Shown: positions 26,882 to 38,209 of the stretch, piece after piece
Numbering within the stretch: position 1 is the stretch's first letter
How the letters are laid out: each line of letters opens with the position of its first letter
Source: Treponema sp.
Lineage (GTDB): Bacteria; Spirochaetota; Spirochaetia; Treponematales; Treponemataceae
NCBI GenBank assembly: GCA_017645785.1
Contig: JAGCNW010000016.1
Span: forward strand, 124,001 to 188,000
DNA: 64,000 nucleotides
Direction: 5' to 3'
Position numbers and translations under genes: made by a program
The notes under the pieces: model-generated
Told to the model about the DNA's origin: nothing
The model's database searches: none
The model's input: the letters and a program-made list of their open reading frames with translations, nothing else

Positions 26882-26910
26882 AGTATACTCACATTCATAA
26901 TTTTTTTCAA
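26882..26910 (-). promoter_or_regulatory. Promoter of phosphofructokinase
   Basis: Minus strand: TTGAAA (26905-26910), 17 bp, TATACT (26882-26887). A small hairpin (ATAGG/CCTAT) lies in the leader just before the ribosome site. Confidence 0.65.
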
Positions 26911-27009
26911 TAGATTTTCCGCGCCGGAGGAGGGCTTTTTTTCTTGAAAAACGACGCTTTTTGCGCTATTGCAAAGCCTGCGACTGCAGGCGTTTGAATA
27001 AATTTCCTC

Positions 27010-27038
27010 TAGCAAAAGCGCGCAAAGCGCGCTATAAT
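27010..27038 (+). promoter_or_regulatory. Promoter of the debranching enzyme, next to the start codon
   Basis: TAGCAA (27010-27015, weak), 17 bp, TATAAT (27033-27038), 8 bases, ATG 27047. The spacer holds a perfect inverted repeat, AGCGCGC-aaa-GCGCGCT (27017-27033), a possible operator. Confidence 0.55.
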
Positions 27039-27046
27039 GGACGGAT

Positions 27047-29176
<2,130 letters not shown>

Positions 29177-29193
29177 GCGGATGATTTAGAGAG

Positions 29194-29222
29194 TTGTCAG
29201 ACAAATTTTTGTTTGATGATAT
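29194..29222 (+). promoter_or_regulatory. Possible promoter of glycogen phosphorylase
   Basis: TTGTCA (29194-29199), 17 bp, TGATAT (29217-29222). The downstream ribosome site is strong (ggagga). Read-through from the debranching gene is equally possible. Confidence 0.4.
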
Positions 29223-29243
29223 ATATTTTTATGGAGGAAGAGT

Positions 29244-31694
29244 ATGGAATTTGACTCGGAGAAATTTAAGAGCGCCTTGGAAGGCCGACTTAAGAGACAA
29301 TACGGAAAGGACATTTCCCACGCCAACATCCACGACTTGTATGACGCGGTGGCGGCCAGCGCGCGCGAATTCATTTTGGAAAACTGGATGGCCACAAGGT
29401 CGGAGTACGAAAAAAAGCCTGTCCGCCAGGTTTACTATTTGTCCGCGGAATTTTTGATGGGCCGCGCGCTTAGCAACAACTTGATCAACATGCAAATCAA
29501 GGACGCGGTTAAAGACGTTCTTAAAAAAATGAACATCGACTACAACTTGGTCGAAGACCAGGAGCCCGACGCCGGTTTGGGAAACGGCGGCCTTGGACGC
29601 TTGGCCGCCTGCTTCCTTGACTCTTTGGCGACATTGGATTACCCGGGACACGGATACGGAATCCGCTACGAATACGGAATGTTCGAGCAGCACATCGAGG
29701 ACGGCTACCAGGTTGAGTATCCCGACAACTGGCTCCGCCACCGCGATCCTTGGGAAACCAAGCGCAGCGACTTGGCCGTTACCGTTCGCTTTGGCGGAAA
29801 CATCGCCTACGGAAAAACTCCCGACGGACAAAACCGCTACTACATCGAAAACGCCGAGGAAGTCACCGCCACTCCTTACGACATGCCGATCGTAGGCTTT
29901 GGAACTAACACAGTCAACACCCTGCGCTTGTGGGAAGCCACCAGCCCCAACGGATTTGACTTGCAGCTCTTCAACAACATGGACTACAACCGCGCCGTCG
30001 AGCGCCAAAACTCGGCCGAGAACATCAGCCGCGTTCTTTACCCCAACGACAACGGCCCCAGCGGAAAAGCGCTCCGCCTAAAGCAGCAGTACTTCTTCTC
30101 TAGCGCCAGCTTGCAGGATTTGGTTCACCACTTTGTCGCCAACTACGGAACAAACTTCCGCAAGTTCCCCGAGCTTCACGTAATCCAGTTGAACGACACG
30201 CACCCTGTTGTCGCGATTCCCGAATTGATGCGCATCTTGATCGACGAGTACGGCGTAAGCTGGGACGAAGCCTGGGACATCGTTACAAAAACATTCGCCT
30301 ACACAAACCACACGATTCTTGCCGAAGCGCTTGAAAAGTGGCCGATCGAAATCTTCCAGGGACTTTTGCCCCGCATTTACCAGATTGTCGAAGAAATCAA
30401 CCGCCGCTTTGTGGACGACCTCCGCAAAAAGTATCCCGACGACTACGACCGCCAAAACCGCATGTCAATCATCGGAAACGGCAAGGTCAAGATGGCTTGG
30501 CTTGCGATTCACGCTTGCTTTAGCGTAAACGGCGTCGCCGAGCTTCACACAGAATTGCTCAAGACACAAGAGCTCAAGGACTGGGCGGAACTCTATCCCG
30601 CCAAGTTCAACAACAAGACAAACGGAATCACCCAGCGCCGCTGGCTTTTGAACGCCAATCCGACATTGGCCGAATTCATCACAAAGAGAATCGGACACGG
30701 CTGGGAAAAGGATTTGACAAAGCTCAAGGGCTTGGAAAAATTCGCCGACGACCAGGCCAGCCTTGACGAGCTTATCAAAATCAAGCGCGCCAACAAGCAG
30801 GTTTTGGCCGACTTCCTCAAGCACACCCAGAACGACTTCCTTGATCCCGATAGCATTTTTGACGTTCAGGTTAAGCGCTTGCACGAATACAAGCGCCAGC
30901 TTTTGAACGTGCTCCACATCATGTATCTTTACAACCGCTTGCTTGACGACCCCAACTACAATCCGCCGGCCCGCACCTTTATCTTTGGCGCCAAGGCCGC
31001 TTCGGGCTACCGCCGCGCCAAGAGCATCATCAAGCTTATCAACACTGTGGCCGACCGCGTCAACAACGACCGCCGCGTTCGCGGAAAGCTCCGCGTAGTC
31101 TTCATCGAAAACTACTGCGTAAGCATCGCCGAAAAGATTTTCCCTGCCGCCGACGTGAGCGAGCAGATTTCAACGGCGGGCTTTGAGGCTTCGGGCACCA
31201 GCAACATGAAGTTCATGGTCAACGGAGCCCTTACATTGGGAACGCTTGACGGCGCCAACATCGAAATCGTTCGCGAAGCCGGAGAGGAGAACGCCTTTGT
31301 ATTCGGCCTTAAGAGCGACGAGATCATCAAGATGGAAGCCGAGCACAGCTACAACCCGCAGGAATGCCTTGCCCGCAACCCTGCCTTGAACAAGGTTGTC
31401 GACCAGCTTGTTGACGGAACATACGACCCGTCGCGCCAAATCTTCAAGGAATTGCACGATTCTTTGGTTTACGGCGTCGAAGGACAGAGACCGGACGTTT
31501 ACTATGTATTGGCCGACTTTGGCGATTACTGCCAGGCCCACGAAAAAGTTGTGGCCGCCTACGCCGACCAAAAGGCTTGGGCCAAGATGGCCCTTATCAA
31601 CATCGCCAATTCCGGAAAGTTCTCAAGCGACCGCACGATCGAGGACTATGTCCGCGACATTTGGAAGGTTGAGAAGGTCGAAGTGAAGCGCTAA
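29244..31694 (+). CDS. glgP: Glycogen/starch phosphorylase
   Basis: GT35 enzyme that releases glucose 1-phosphate from alpha-1,4-glucan ends using pyridoxal phosphate. The 816 residues match the family. Visible hallmarks: YYLSAEFLMGRAL near the front, LGNGGLGRLAACFLDS, HVIQLNDTHPVVAIPELMR, VQVKRLHEYKRQLLN, and the pyridoxal-phosphate Lys site EASGTSNMKFMVNGALTLGTLDGANIE (in part). Start chosen for its ggaggaag ribosome site. Confidence 0.97.
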   Translation: MEFDSEKFKSALEGRLKRQYGKDISHANIHDLYDAVAASAREFILENWMATRSEYEKKPVRQVYYLSAEFLMGRALSNNLINMQIKDAVKDVLKKMNIDYNLVEDQEPDAGLGNGGLGRLAACFLDSLATLDYPGHGYGIRYEYGMFEQHIEDGYQVEYPDNWLRHRDPWETKRSDLAVTVRFGGNIAYGKTPDGQNRYYIENAEEVTATPYDMPIVGFGTNTVNTLRLWEATSPNGFDLQLFNNMDYNRAVERQNSAENISRVLYPNDNGPSGKALRLKQQYFFSSASLQDLVHHFVANYGTNFRKFPELHVIQLNDTHPVVAIPELMRILIDEYGVSWDEAWDIVTKTFAYTNHTILAEALEKWPIEIFQGLLPRIYQIVEEINRRFVDDLRKKYPDDYDRQNRMSIIGNGKVKMAWLAIHACFSVNGVAELHTELLKTQELKDWAELYPAKFNNKTNGITQRRWLLNANPTLAEFITKRIGHGWEKDLTKLKGLEKFADDQASLDELIKIKRANKQVLADFLKHTQNDFLDPDSIFDVQVKRLHEYKRQLLNVLHIMYLYNRLLDDPNYNPPARTFIFGAKAASGYRRAKSIIKLINTVADRVNNDRRVRGKLRVVFIENYCVSIAEKIFPAADVSEQISTAGFEASGTSNMKFMVNGALTLGTLDGANIEIVREAGEENAFVFGLKSDEIIKMEAEHSYNPQECLARNPALNKVVDQLVDGTYDPSRQIFKELHDSLVYGVEGQRPDVYYVLADFGDYCQAHEKVVAAYADQKAWAKMALINIANSGKFSSDRTIEDYVRDIWKVEKVEVKR

Positions 31695-31719
31695 AGCAAA
31701 AGCTTTGAAAGCCAAAAAG

Positions 31720-31744
31720 GGCGGCCCAACGGCCGCCTTTTTTT
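31720..31744 (+). terminator. Terminator after glycogen phosphorylase
   Basis: Perfect GGCGGCC/GGCCGCC stem with loop caac, followed by a T-run. Confidence 0.9.
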
Positions 31745-31754
31745 TGCCCAACTA

Positions 31755-31783
31755 TTGACAAAAAGCGCGAAAACCGCTAATAT
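31755..31783 (+). promoter_or_regulatory. Promoter of initiator tRNA
   Basis: Consensus TTGACA (31755-31760), 17 bp, TAATAT (31778-31783), 14 bp before the mature tRNA end. Confidence 0.85.
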
Positions 31784-31797
31784 GGTCGGACTTACGA

Positions 31798-31870
31798 CGC
31801 AGGGTGGAGCAGTTGGAAGCTCGTCGGGCTCATAACCCGAAGGCCGGGGGTTCAAGTCCCTCCCCTGCTA
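31798..31870 (+). tRNA. tRNA-fMet (CAT), initiator
   Basis: Folds as a tRNA with CAT anticodon in the loop CTCATAA, GGG/CCC pairs at the anticodon stem base and GGTTCAA T-loop. The first base (C) does not pair with its partner at the acceptor end, the mark of an initiator tRNA. CCA is not encoded; bases after the discriminator A are GACA. Confidence 0.93.
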
Positions 31871-31873
31871 GAC

Positions 31874-31909
31874 AGAACCGTTTTCTCATTGGAAACGGTT
31901 CTTTTTTTT
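31874..31909 (+). terminator. Terminator after initiator tRNA
   Basis: Ten-base-pair stem AGAACCGTTT/AAACGGTTCT followed by T8. Confidence 0.92.
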
Positions 31910-31918
31910 GTTAAAAAA

Positions 31919-31949
31919 GTGACATTTTTCTTAGAGATAATTGTCTAAT
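31919..31949 (+). promoter_or_regulatory. ECF-sigma promoter upstream of the sigma gene (autoregulation)
   Basis: GTGACA (31919-31924), 17 bp, TGTCTAAT (31942-31949), preceded by an A-run and followed at the -35 by a T-run. The same elements with identical spacing occur at 35604-35634 before the TonB receptor gene. It does not fit sigma-70 and is typical in form of ECF sigma sites. Confidence 0.75.
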
Positions 31950-31968
31950 AATGCGACGGAGTTGTAAT

Positions 31969-32472
31969 TTGAAGACTTCATTTACAAACAAGGATTTTTC
32001 CGAACTCTATCAAAAATATGGACCGATGGTCCTAAGACGGTGCCGCGCCATTTTAAAGGACGAAGAAAAGGCTCTGGACGCGATGCAGGACGTGTTTTTG
32101 CGCTTGTTCGAAAAGCAGGACAAAATAAAAAACGCTTGCGCCAGCCTTTTTTATGTCGCCGCCACGCGTGTTTGCCTTAACAAAATCAAGGCTGACAAAT
32201 TGCGTTCCGGCCCTGATTTTGAAACGATTTCAAAAATCATGGCGGATGATTTTTCCGACATTGAGCGGGAAAAAATTGAGGCGGCCGCGATCATCGAAAA
32301 AATTTTTGAAAGGCGCGACCGCAAGGATTCTTTGATAGCTACGCTTCACTTTGTTGACGGCTTTACTTTGGAAGAAACCGCGGAGCAAATCGGAATGTCA
32401 GTTTCCGGCGTTAGAAAGCGAATTAGGGAACTGCAAAAGTATTCCTTGGAAATTACAGGGGGGTTGGCATGA
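31969..32472 (+). CDS. ECF-type RNA polymerase sigma factor
   Basis: 167-residue extracytoplasmic-function sigma factor. Region 2 runs from FSELYQKYGPMVLRRCRAIL through EEKALDAMQDVFLRLFEK; region 4 is the helix-turn-helix LEETAEQIGMSVSGVRKRIREL. There is no region 1 or 3. I place the start at TTG 31969, which has cggag 7 bases upstream. The in-frame ATG at 31951 begins 1 bp after the -10 box and would not be on the mRNA. It overlaps the next gene by ATGA, so sigma and anti-sigma candidate are translationally coupled. Confidence 0.9.
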   Translation: MKTSFTNKDFSELYQKYGPMVLRRCRAILKDEEKALDAMQDVFLRLFEKQDKIKNACASLFYVAATRVCLNKIKADKLRSGPDFETISKIMADDFSDIEREKIEAAAIIEKIFERRDRKDSLIATLHFVDGFTLEETAEQIGMSVSGVRKRIRELQKYSLEITGGLA

Positions 32473-33257
32473 TTCCACAATTATTGTTAGAAGAAATCAA
32501 TCTTGGCGAAAAAGACGCCAAAGATTACTACAAAAAATACGGCAAAGAGGAATTGGAAAGCGCCTTGGCCGAATTGCGAAAATCCGACCAGGAAATTCTT
32601 GCCGCCTACCCGGCAAGCCGCTTTAGCCCGGCCGCAAGCGCGGAAGCAAAGCCCAACATTGTCAGCATGGATGAAAGCGCGGCGGAAAAGGGCAAGCCGA
32701 ACATTTACGCGCGCCTAAACAAAGCGCGGTCCTTCTTCTATGCGGCGGCGGCTGTTTTGGCCTTGGCCCTTTGCGCTCCTGTAATGGTAAACTCAATCAA
32801 GGCGCTTGGCGGATCCCACTCAGTCCGTCTTAAGGGAAGCGGCCGTCATCAAATCCGTCTTTACAAGCAGGATGGAGCGGATGCCGTTCTCCTAAAAAAT
32901 GGAGAGGCGGCAAAAGAAAACGACTTGGTTCAAATTACCTACATACCAGGAAGCTACAATTACGGAGTCATCTTTAGCGTTGACGGAAACGGAAACATAA
33001 CCCGACACTTCCCCGACGCTTCTTGGCAGGCGGAAAAGCTTCAAAAGACCGGCGAGGAAGTTCCCCTTTCTTTCTCGTACGAGTTGGACGACGCTCCCAA
33101 ATACGAATGCTTTATTTTTGTAGCGTCAAAGAATCCCTTTGATTTTTCGACAATCGAATCTCTTGACAAAAAAGATTTTAGCGTTGACTTCTTAAAGAAG
33201 GGCTCTTATTTGCCCAAAGATTGCGATGGCTCTATTTTTGTCTTGAACAAAAAATAG
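32469..33257 (+). CDS. Membrane anti-sigma candidate with DUF4384-like periplasmic domain
   Basis: 262 residues: a cytoplasmic N-terminal part (1-85, acidic and helical), one membrane helix at about 87-107 (FFYAAAAVLALALCAPVMV), and a periplasmic domain of about 150 residues. The periplasmic part (AKENDLVQITYIPGSYNYGVIFSVDGNGNITRHFPD in part) resembles DUF4384, which is often fused to bacterial caspase-like domains. Here the caspase is encoded by the next gene instead. Gene order and ATGA overlap with the sigma gene point to an anti-sigma role. No ZAS zinc motif is seen, so this is inference. Confidence 0.7.
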   Translation: MIPQLLLEEINLGEKDAKDYYKKYGKEELESALAELRKSDQEILAAYPASRFSPAASAEAKPNIVSMDESAAEKGKPNIYARLNKARSFFYAAAAVLALALCAPVMVNSIKALGGSHSVRLKGSGRHQIRLYKQDGADAVLLKNGEAAKENDLVQITYIPGSYNYGVIFSVDGNGNITRHFPDASWQAEKLQKTGEEVPLSFSYELDDAPKYECFIFVASKNPFDFSTIESLDKKDFSVDFLKKGSYLPKDCDGSIFVLNKK

Positions 33258-33280
33258 ATTGGAAGTAACTTGTTAATGGA

Positions 33281-35587
33281 ATGACTATGAAGAGAATGAC
33301 TTGCATAAAAAGAATAGCCGCGGCCGCATTTATGGCGTTGGCGGCAAATTGTATTTTCGCTGCTGGTGAGACCGCCGGAGTTGAGCGCTACGGCCTTTAT
33401 GTCGGTTCCAACGACGGCGGCAAAAGCCATGAGCGCCTTTTGTACGCGGGAACGGACGCAATCGCCTTTCAAAAAATAATGACCGAGATTGGCGGCATTT
33501 CAAAGTCAAACGGAATCCTTCTTCTTGATCCTACAAAAGAAGACGTTGACACCGCCTTTGAAACGATTTCCGCAATGATGCAAAAAAAGCAAAAGGACGC
33601 CAAGCGCTCCGAATTTGTATTTTACTATTCGGGCCACTCGGACGAGAACGCTTTGCTTTTGGGAAAAACAAAATACGACTACTCATCGCTTAAAGCGGCG
33701 ATTACAAACGTTCCCAGCGACGTTCATGTCGTAATCCTTGACTCTTGCTATTCAGGAAACTTTATCCGCACAAAGGGCGGACAAAAGCAAAAGCCGTTTT
33801 TGATGGACGACTCTTCTGTTGTAAAAGGCCACGCCTATTTGTCTTCAAGCTCGTCGCAGGAATCGTCGCAAGAGTCCGACGAAATCGGATCTTCCTTTTT
33901 TACCAACGCGATGATCACAGGCTTGCGCGGAGCGGCGGACACTTCGGGCGACAAAAAGGTCACCCTCAACGAATTGTACTCCTACGCTTTTAACGAAACT
34001 CTTTCAAAGACGGAGAACACCGCGGATCCCCAGCACCCCAACTACAACATCACTTTGGTTGGATCCGGCGACCTTGTGCTTTCGGACGTTTCGGCCTCCG
34101 ACTGCGTGTTGACGCTTTCGCGCGAGTTGACCGGCCGCGTAATCGTTCGCGACAAAAACGGAAAGCTTGTTTCGGAAATCAATAAGACGACGTTGACTCC
34201 TATTTACCTCGCGCTTGAAGAAGGCCAGTACGGCGTCACTGTGATTGGAGAAAGCGCGACATTGCAGGGCAGCTTTACGCTAAGCCCAAAAAAGACTTAC
34301 GCGATTTCGCCGGCAAACCTTACGCCCGTAGCGCGTTTGGCAACTAGAAGCCGTGGCGGAGAAGACGAGCAAAACGACCAAGCCGTTCCGCAAGCCGGCC
34401 AAGCCGAAACAGACGTATTGCAAATGCCATTTGTATTTTCGTTCTTTTGCAACGAGTTCTACCTTGCTGCGAACAAGCCGATATCGACAAACTTTTCGCT
34501 GGCTTTGTTCCGTTCCCACGTGCAAGAAGTGAACGGAATGATGCTTGCGGGAATCGGAAACGAAACCGAAATTTTAAACGGAGCGCAAGCCGCGGGCATT
34601 TACAACATCGCCCATGACGTAAACGGAGCCCAAGTCGCCAGCATATTTAACTTTGCCAAAAACGACGTTCACGGAGCGCAAGTCTCTAGCATTTTTAACT
34701 ACGGTCAAAATGTCACGGGCGCGCAAGTCACAAGCATCGCCAACATCGCCAACGACGTAAAGTACGCGCAGGTGTCTTGGATTTCAAACGTCGCGCGGGG
34801 AAACTTTACCGGAGCGCAAGCGTCTTGGATTTCCAACGTAACGATAAAAGATTTTGTCGGCGCCCAAGGCGCTTGGATTTCAAACGTGACTTTGGGAGAC
34901 TTTAAGGGCGTTCAGGGAGCGTGGCTTTCCAACGTGACGCGCGGGGAATTCAAAGGCGTCCAGGGCGCCTGGCTTTCAAACGTCGCGGTCAAAGACTTTA
35001 CCGGCTTGCAAGCCGCTTGGCTTTCTAACGTCGCTTGCGGAAACGTAAAGGGCGCGCAGGTCGGTTTCTTCAACTTTTGTAAAGGCGACTGCGACTTTCA
35101 GCTTGGCTTGATCAACTATTCCCACAACGGAATCTTTGAAGTGTCCGGATCGTTCACGACCGACCAAAAAATCCGCCTTGTCCTGAACAGCGGCAACAAG
35201 CATTTGTACGGAATATTCGGCGCCTTGCTGAACCCCGAAGGCTTTGACTCAGGCGCTTTGGAGCAATACGGCGCCCTGGTCCTTGGCTTGGGAACAAGGG
35301 TCGAGGTTTGGAAGTTCAACTTTGACTTTGCTATTATGGGCAACGAAGTGCTTTTCGCCGACACGAAAAACGACAAAGTCCATGCCGAATGGTATCCGTC
35401 CGTGAGAATCGAAGCTGGCTTTACGCCGATAAAGCACTTGAACGTATTTGCCGGCTTTGGAATGGCCTTTGAATTCCCTGGAAACAGGGATGCTTTTGTC
35501 GCCCACAAAAGGAACATGGTCATCGACGCGGGAAAAACCACCATTTACCCGGAATTTGACTTTGGAGCCAAATTTACGCTTAGATAA
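33281..35587 (+). CDS. Secreted caspase-family protein with surface repeats
   Basis: 768 residues. A signal peptide (about 1-28) leads into a caspase/peptidase C14 domain (about 34-275) with both catalytic residues: His119 in YYSGHSD and Cys156 in ILDSCYSG. A short beta-sandwich-like linker follows (about 285-345). From about residue 432 to 600 there are roughly nine repeats of 18-23 residues built on GAQ-x-(S/A)W(I/L)SNV, resembling the LA_2272-type surface repeats of Leptospira. The end looks like a beta-barrel (VRIEAGFTPIKHLNVFAGFG). It therefore combines a protease with an outer-membrane or surface module. Cotranscribed with the sigma pair; a second in-frame ATG at 33287 is possible. Confidence 0.85.
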   Translation: MTMKRMTCIKRIAAAAFMALAANCIFAAGETAGVERYGLYVGSNDGGKSHERLLYAGTDAIAFQKIMTEIGGISKSNGILLLDPTKEDVDTAFETISAMMQKKQKDAKRSEFVFYYSGHSDENALLLGKTKYDYSSLKAAITNVPSDVHVVILDSCYSGNFIRTKGGQKQKPFLMDDSSVVKGHAYLSSSSSQESSQESDEIGSSFFTNAMITGLRGAADTSGDKKVTLNELYSYAFNETLSKTENTADPQHPNYNITLVGSGDLVLSDVSASDCVLTLSRELTGRVIVRDKNGKLVSEINKTTLTPIYLALEEGQYGVTVIGESATLQGSFTLSPKKTYAISPANLTPVARLATRSRGGEDEQNDQAVPQAGQAETDVLQMPFVFSFFCNEFYLAANKPISTNFSLALFRSHVQEVNGMMLAGIGNETEILNGAQAAGIYNIAHDVNGAQVASIFNFAKNDVHGAQVSSIFNYGQNVTGAQVTSIANIANDVKYAQVSWISNVARGNFTGAQASWISNVTIKDFVGAQGAWISNVTLGDFKGVQGAWLSNVTRGEFKGVQGAWLSNVAVKDFTGLQAAWLSNVACGNVKGAQVGFFNFCKGDCDFQLGLINYSHNGIFEVSGSFTTDQKIRLVLNSGNKHLYGIFGALLNPEGFDSGALEQYGALVLGLGTRVEVWKFNFDFAIMGNEVLFADTKNDKVHAEWYPSVRIEAGFTPIKHLNVFAGFGMAFEFPGNRDAFVAHKRNMVIDAGKTTIYPEFDFGAKFTLR

Positions 35588-35603
35588 AAAAATTTAAAAA
35601 AAA

Positions 35604-35634
35604 GTGACAGTTTTAACGGCCTCGGTTGTCTTAT
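35604..35634 (+). promoter_or_regulatory. ECF-sigma promoter upstream of the TonB-dependent receptor
   Basis: GTGACA (35604-35609), 17 bp, TGTCTTAT (35627-35634). Same A-run/T-run context and spacing as the promoter at 31919-31949. A gagg site precedes the ATG 35654. Confidence 0.75.
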
Positions 35635-35653
35635 ATACAACGAGGTTGTTAAA

Positions 35654-38182
35654 ATGAGAAAGTTATTGACAATTGTTTTGGCCTTTGCGCCAGCCCTTCT
35701 TTTTGCCGGAGAGTTAAAGGTTTCGGCCGTTGACAAAGAGCTTGAAATCCCGCTCGAAGGCGTAAAAATTTCAATCAAAGGAAATTCTTCGTTAAGCGCG
35801 CAGACTGACGAAACAGGCTTGGCCGTAATTTCCGTTCCTGACAATCTTTCGTCTGGAACCATTGAAGCCAAGCTTGCCGGCTATCAAAGCGCTTCGGCAA
35901 AGTTTTCCGCTTCTGACAAAGAAGTTCAAATCTCAATGTCAATCGAAAGCGTCATCGAAGGACAGACGCTTGTGGTTAACAGGGCCTCTCCCGACGGAAC
36001 GGAAGAAAAAACCGGCGTTTCCACTGTCATGACAAAAGAGGAGATGCACACAACTGCCAATGTCGGACTTATGGAAGACTGCATGTCGGCGGTCCGAACC
36101 CTTCCTGGCGTTTCATACAGCGGAGCGTGGGGAACCGAACCGTCAGTTCGCGGAGCCGAGCCGAGAGAATTCAGCTGCCTTCTTGACGGAATGTACACTC
36201 TTTTCCCGTGGCACTGGGGCGGCGGAGTTTCAATCTTCAATCCCGCGATGGTAGAAAGCGTAAAGCTTTCCAACGGCGTTTTCTCAGCCAAGTATGGCCG
36301 CGCTTCAAGCGGAATCCTTGAGGCGACGACAATCAAGCCCGACTACGAAAACTTCCACTTGAACTTGGGACTTGCCACGGCAAGCGCGGACGCCTTTGCC
36401 CAAATTCCTTTTGGAAAGAAAGTTGGCGGAATGATTATGGGCGCCCACCTCACTTACCTCGAGCCGTTTTTCGCTTTGTTCAAGGCGACAGGCAGCGACG
36501 CTTTGGACATGATAAAGAGACCGCCTTACATAAGAGATTTCTTTGTAAAAGCCAATTTCACTCCCAAGCCGGAGCTTGACATTTCTCTTACAGGCTTTTT
36601 TGGAAGCGACGGACTTGAGATTGACCAAACGGAGACAAAGCATCTTCTTAAGACAAACGTCAAGATGGATTACGACATTTACCAGGCGCTTGCCGGAATC
36701 AACATAAAGTATTTGGCCAGCGACAAGTTGCTTTTCCGCGGCTCGCTTTCTTACAACGGAATGTTCGAAGACATGAAGATGAAATCTTCTGAAAATGGAT
36801 TCGTAAGATACAACGATGATTTTGTTTACAAGTACGCTTCAATGTATCCAAGCGTCACTCGCGGCGGATATTATTACTTGAACAATTTGCAAAACGAATA
36901 CAGGGAAAAGATTGACAACCATCTTTTTGCCGGAAGGTTTGACACAGAAATCCAGGTCAACGACCAAAACCGCATTTCTTTTGGCATCGACGAATTTATG
37001 TCAAACTCACAGGTCGGCGAATACCAAAACTATTACGCTGACATTGGCGACGGCGACTCGCGCTTGTTCAAAAAGCTCAAGTGGCAGAGCGACATCGACG
37101 GCAACAATCTTTTGAGCAACTCAGCTTATGTTTCTTGGAATTACGGTAAGGAAAAAGATTTTCTCCAGGCGGAAGTAGGACTCAGGTTTGAGTACATGAA
37201 CATGTTTAATATTCGCGACAATTATTGCCTCAACTTGATTCCGGACCTTTGCCCGCGCGCGTCGGTTTCCATCACTCCCTTTAAGGACATCGGTTTGCTT
37301 GACAGAGCTACTTTCACAATTGGATCCGGCTTGTTCACTTCCGTTCCCCGCGACATCGTGCTTGTAACAAAGGAAATGGGAATAAAGGATTTTGACTTAC
37401 ATTCCAACCGCGCGATTTTCGCCGTGCTTGGAGCCAACGCCGCTTTGACAAACGGATGGAACTTTAAGTTGGAAACTTATTACAAGTACTATCTTTCTAG
37501 AATCTACGGCTACTCAATCGCTTCTGAGCAAAGCGGATACACTGACTCTACGATGATTTACAAGGACAACGGAAAGGGACACGTATTTGGCATCGACACA
37601 ATGATCGAAAAGAAAGCCGGCGGAAAATGGGACGGATACCTTTCTTACTCGTTTGTTTACTCGCGCTTGAAGAACCCCACTACTGTAGGAAAGAACGACC
37701 ATGTTGAAACTATGTCAAACGCTCCTCTTGACGAATGGTTCTACCCCAGCTACCACCGCTTCCACACTTTGAACATTGTAAGCAACTGGCACTTTGCGAA
37801 GGGTTGGACATTTACAGTCAAGGGAACGTTGGCCACAGGAGCCCCCAAGCAAAAAATCGGCGACGTGTCTTGCTACGCCGCAAGAATGGACGACGGAACA
37901 ATCGTTCAGCGCTACTCAAGAAGCTCTTTTTACAGCGACACTTTGAGAACGCAAATCTCTTGCCCTGTTGACCTTAGAATTTCTTACCAGTGGACAACCC
38001 ACAACGACAAGGCAAAGTGGGAAGTGTATTTTGCCTTGCAGGATGTTTTTGTGAACCTTTACTCTCCCAAGGGAGACAAGTCGTTCAACAGCTACACTGG
38101 AGAGCCTAGCGACAACAGCGATTCAGTTGACTTTAACATTGGACTTCCGATCCCGTCTATCGGAGTTAAGGTGCAGTTTTAA
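35654..38182 (+). CDS. TonB-dependent outer-membrane receptor
   Basis: 842 residues with signal peptide (LLTIVLAFAPALLFA), an N-terminal carboxypeptidase-regulatory-like domain (about 20-100, KELEIPLEGVKISIKG), a TonB-box-like TLVV near residue 108, a plug domain (MEDCMSAVRTLPGV, VRGAEPREFSCLLDG) and a 22-strand type barrel ending in phenylalanine (IGVKVQF). It imports a large or rare nutrient using energy from TonB. Substrate is unknown. The full energising complex is encoded directly downstream. Confidence 0.92.
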   Translation: MRKLLTIVLAFAPALLFAGELKVSAVDKELEIPLEGVKISIKGNSSLSAQTDETGLAVISVPDNLSSGTIEAKLAGYQSASAKFSASDKEVQISMSIESVIEGQTLVVNRASPDGTEEKTGVSTVMTKEEMHTTANVGLMEDCMSAVRTLPGVSYSGAWGTEPSVRGAEPREFSCLLDGMYTLFPWHWGGGVSIFNPAMVESVKLSNGVFSAKYGRASSGILEATTIKPDYENFHLNLGLATASADAFAQIPFGKKVGGMIMGAHLTYLEPFFALFKATGSDALDMIKRPPYIRDFFVKANFTPKPELDISLTGFFGSDGLEIDQTETKHLLKTNVKMDYDIYQALAGINIKYLASDKLLFRGSLSYNGMFEDMKMKSSENGFVRYNDDFVYKYASMYPSVTRGGYYYLNNLQNEYREKIDNHLFAGRFDTEIQVNDQNRISFGIDEFMSNSQVGEYQNYYADIGDGDSRLFKKLKWQSDIDGNNLLSNSAYVSWNYGKEKDFLQAEVGLRFEYMNMFNIRDNYCLNLIPDLCPRASVSITPFKDIGLLDRATFTIGSGLFTSVPRDIVLVTKEMGIKDFDLHSNRAIFAVLGANAALTNGWNFKLETYYKYYLSRIYGYSIASEQSGYTDSTMIYKDNGKGHVFGIDTMIEKKAGGKWDGYLSYSFVYSRLKNPTTVGKNDHVETMSNAPLDEWFYPSYHRFHTLNIVSNWHFAKGWTFTVKGTLATGAPKQKIGDVSCYAARMDDGTIVQRYSRSSFYSDTLRTQISCPVDLRISYQWTTHNDKAKWEVYFALQDVFVNLYSPKGDKSFNSYTGEPSDNSDSVDFNIGLPIPSIGVKVQF

Positions 38183-38209
38183 TAGAGAATTATTAGGAGG
38201 AAAAATAAA

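Noticed and set aside
34577-35080. Regular repeats of about 60 bp suspected as CRISPR or tandem DNA repeat
   Set aside because: They are in frame and vary at third positions; they encode the GAQ-type protein repeats of the caspase-like surface protein.
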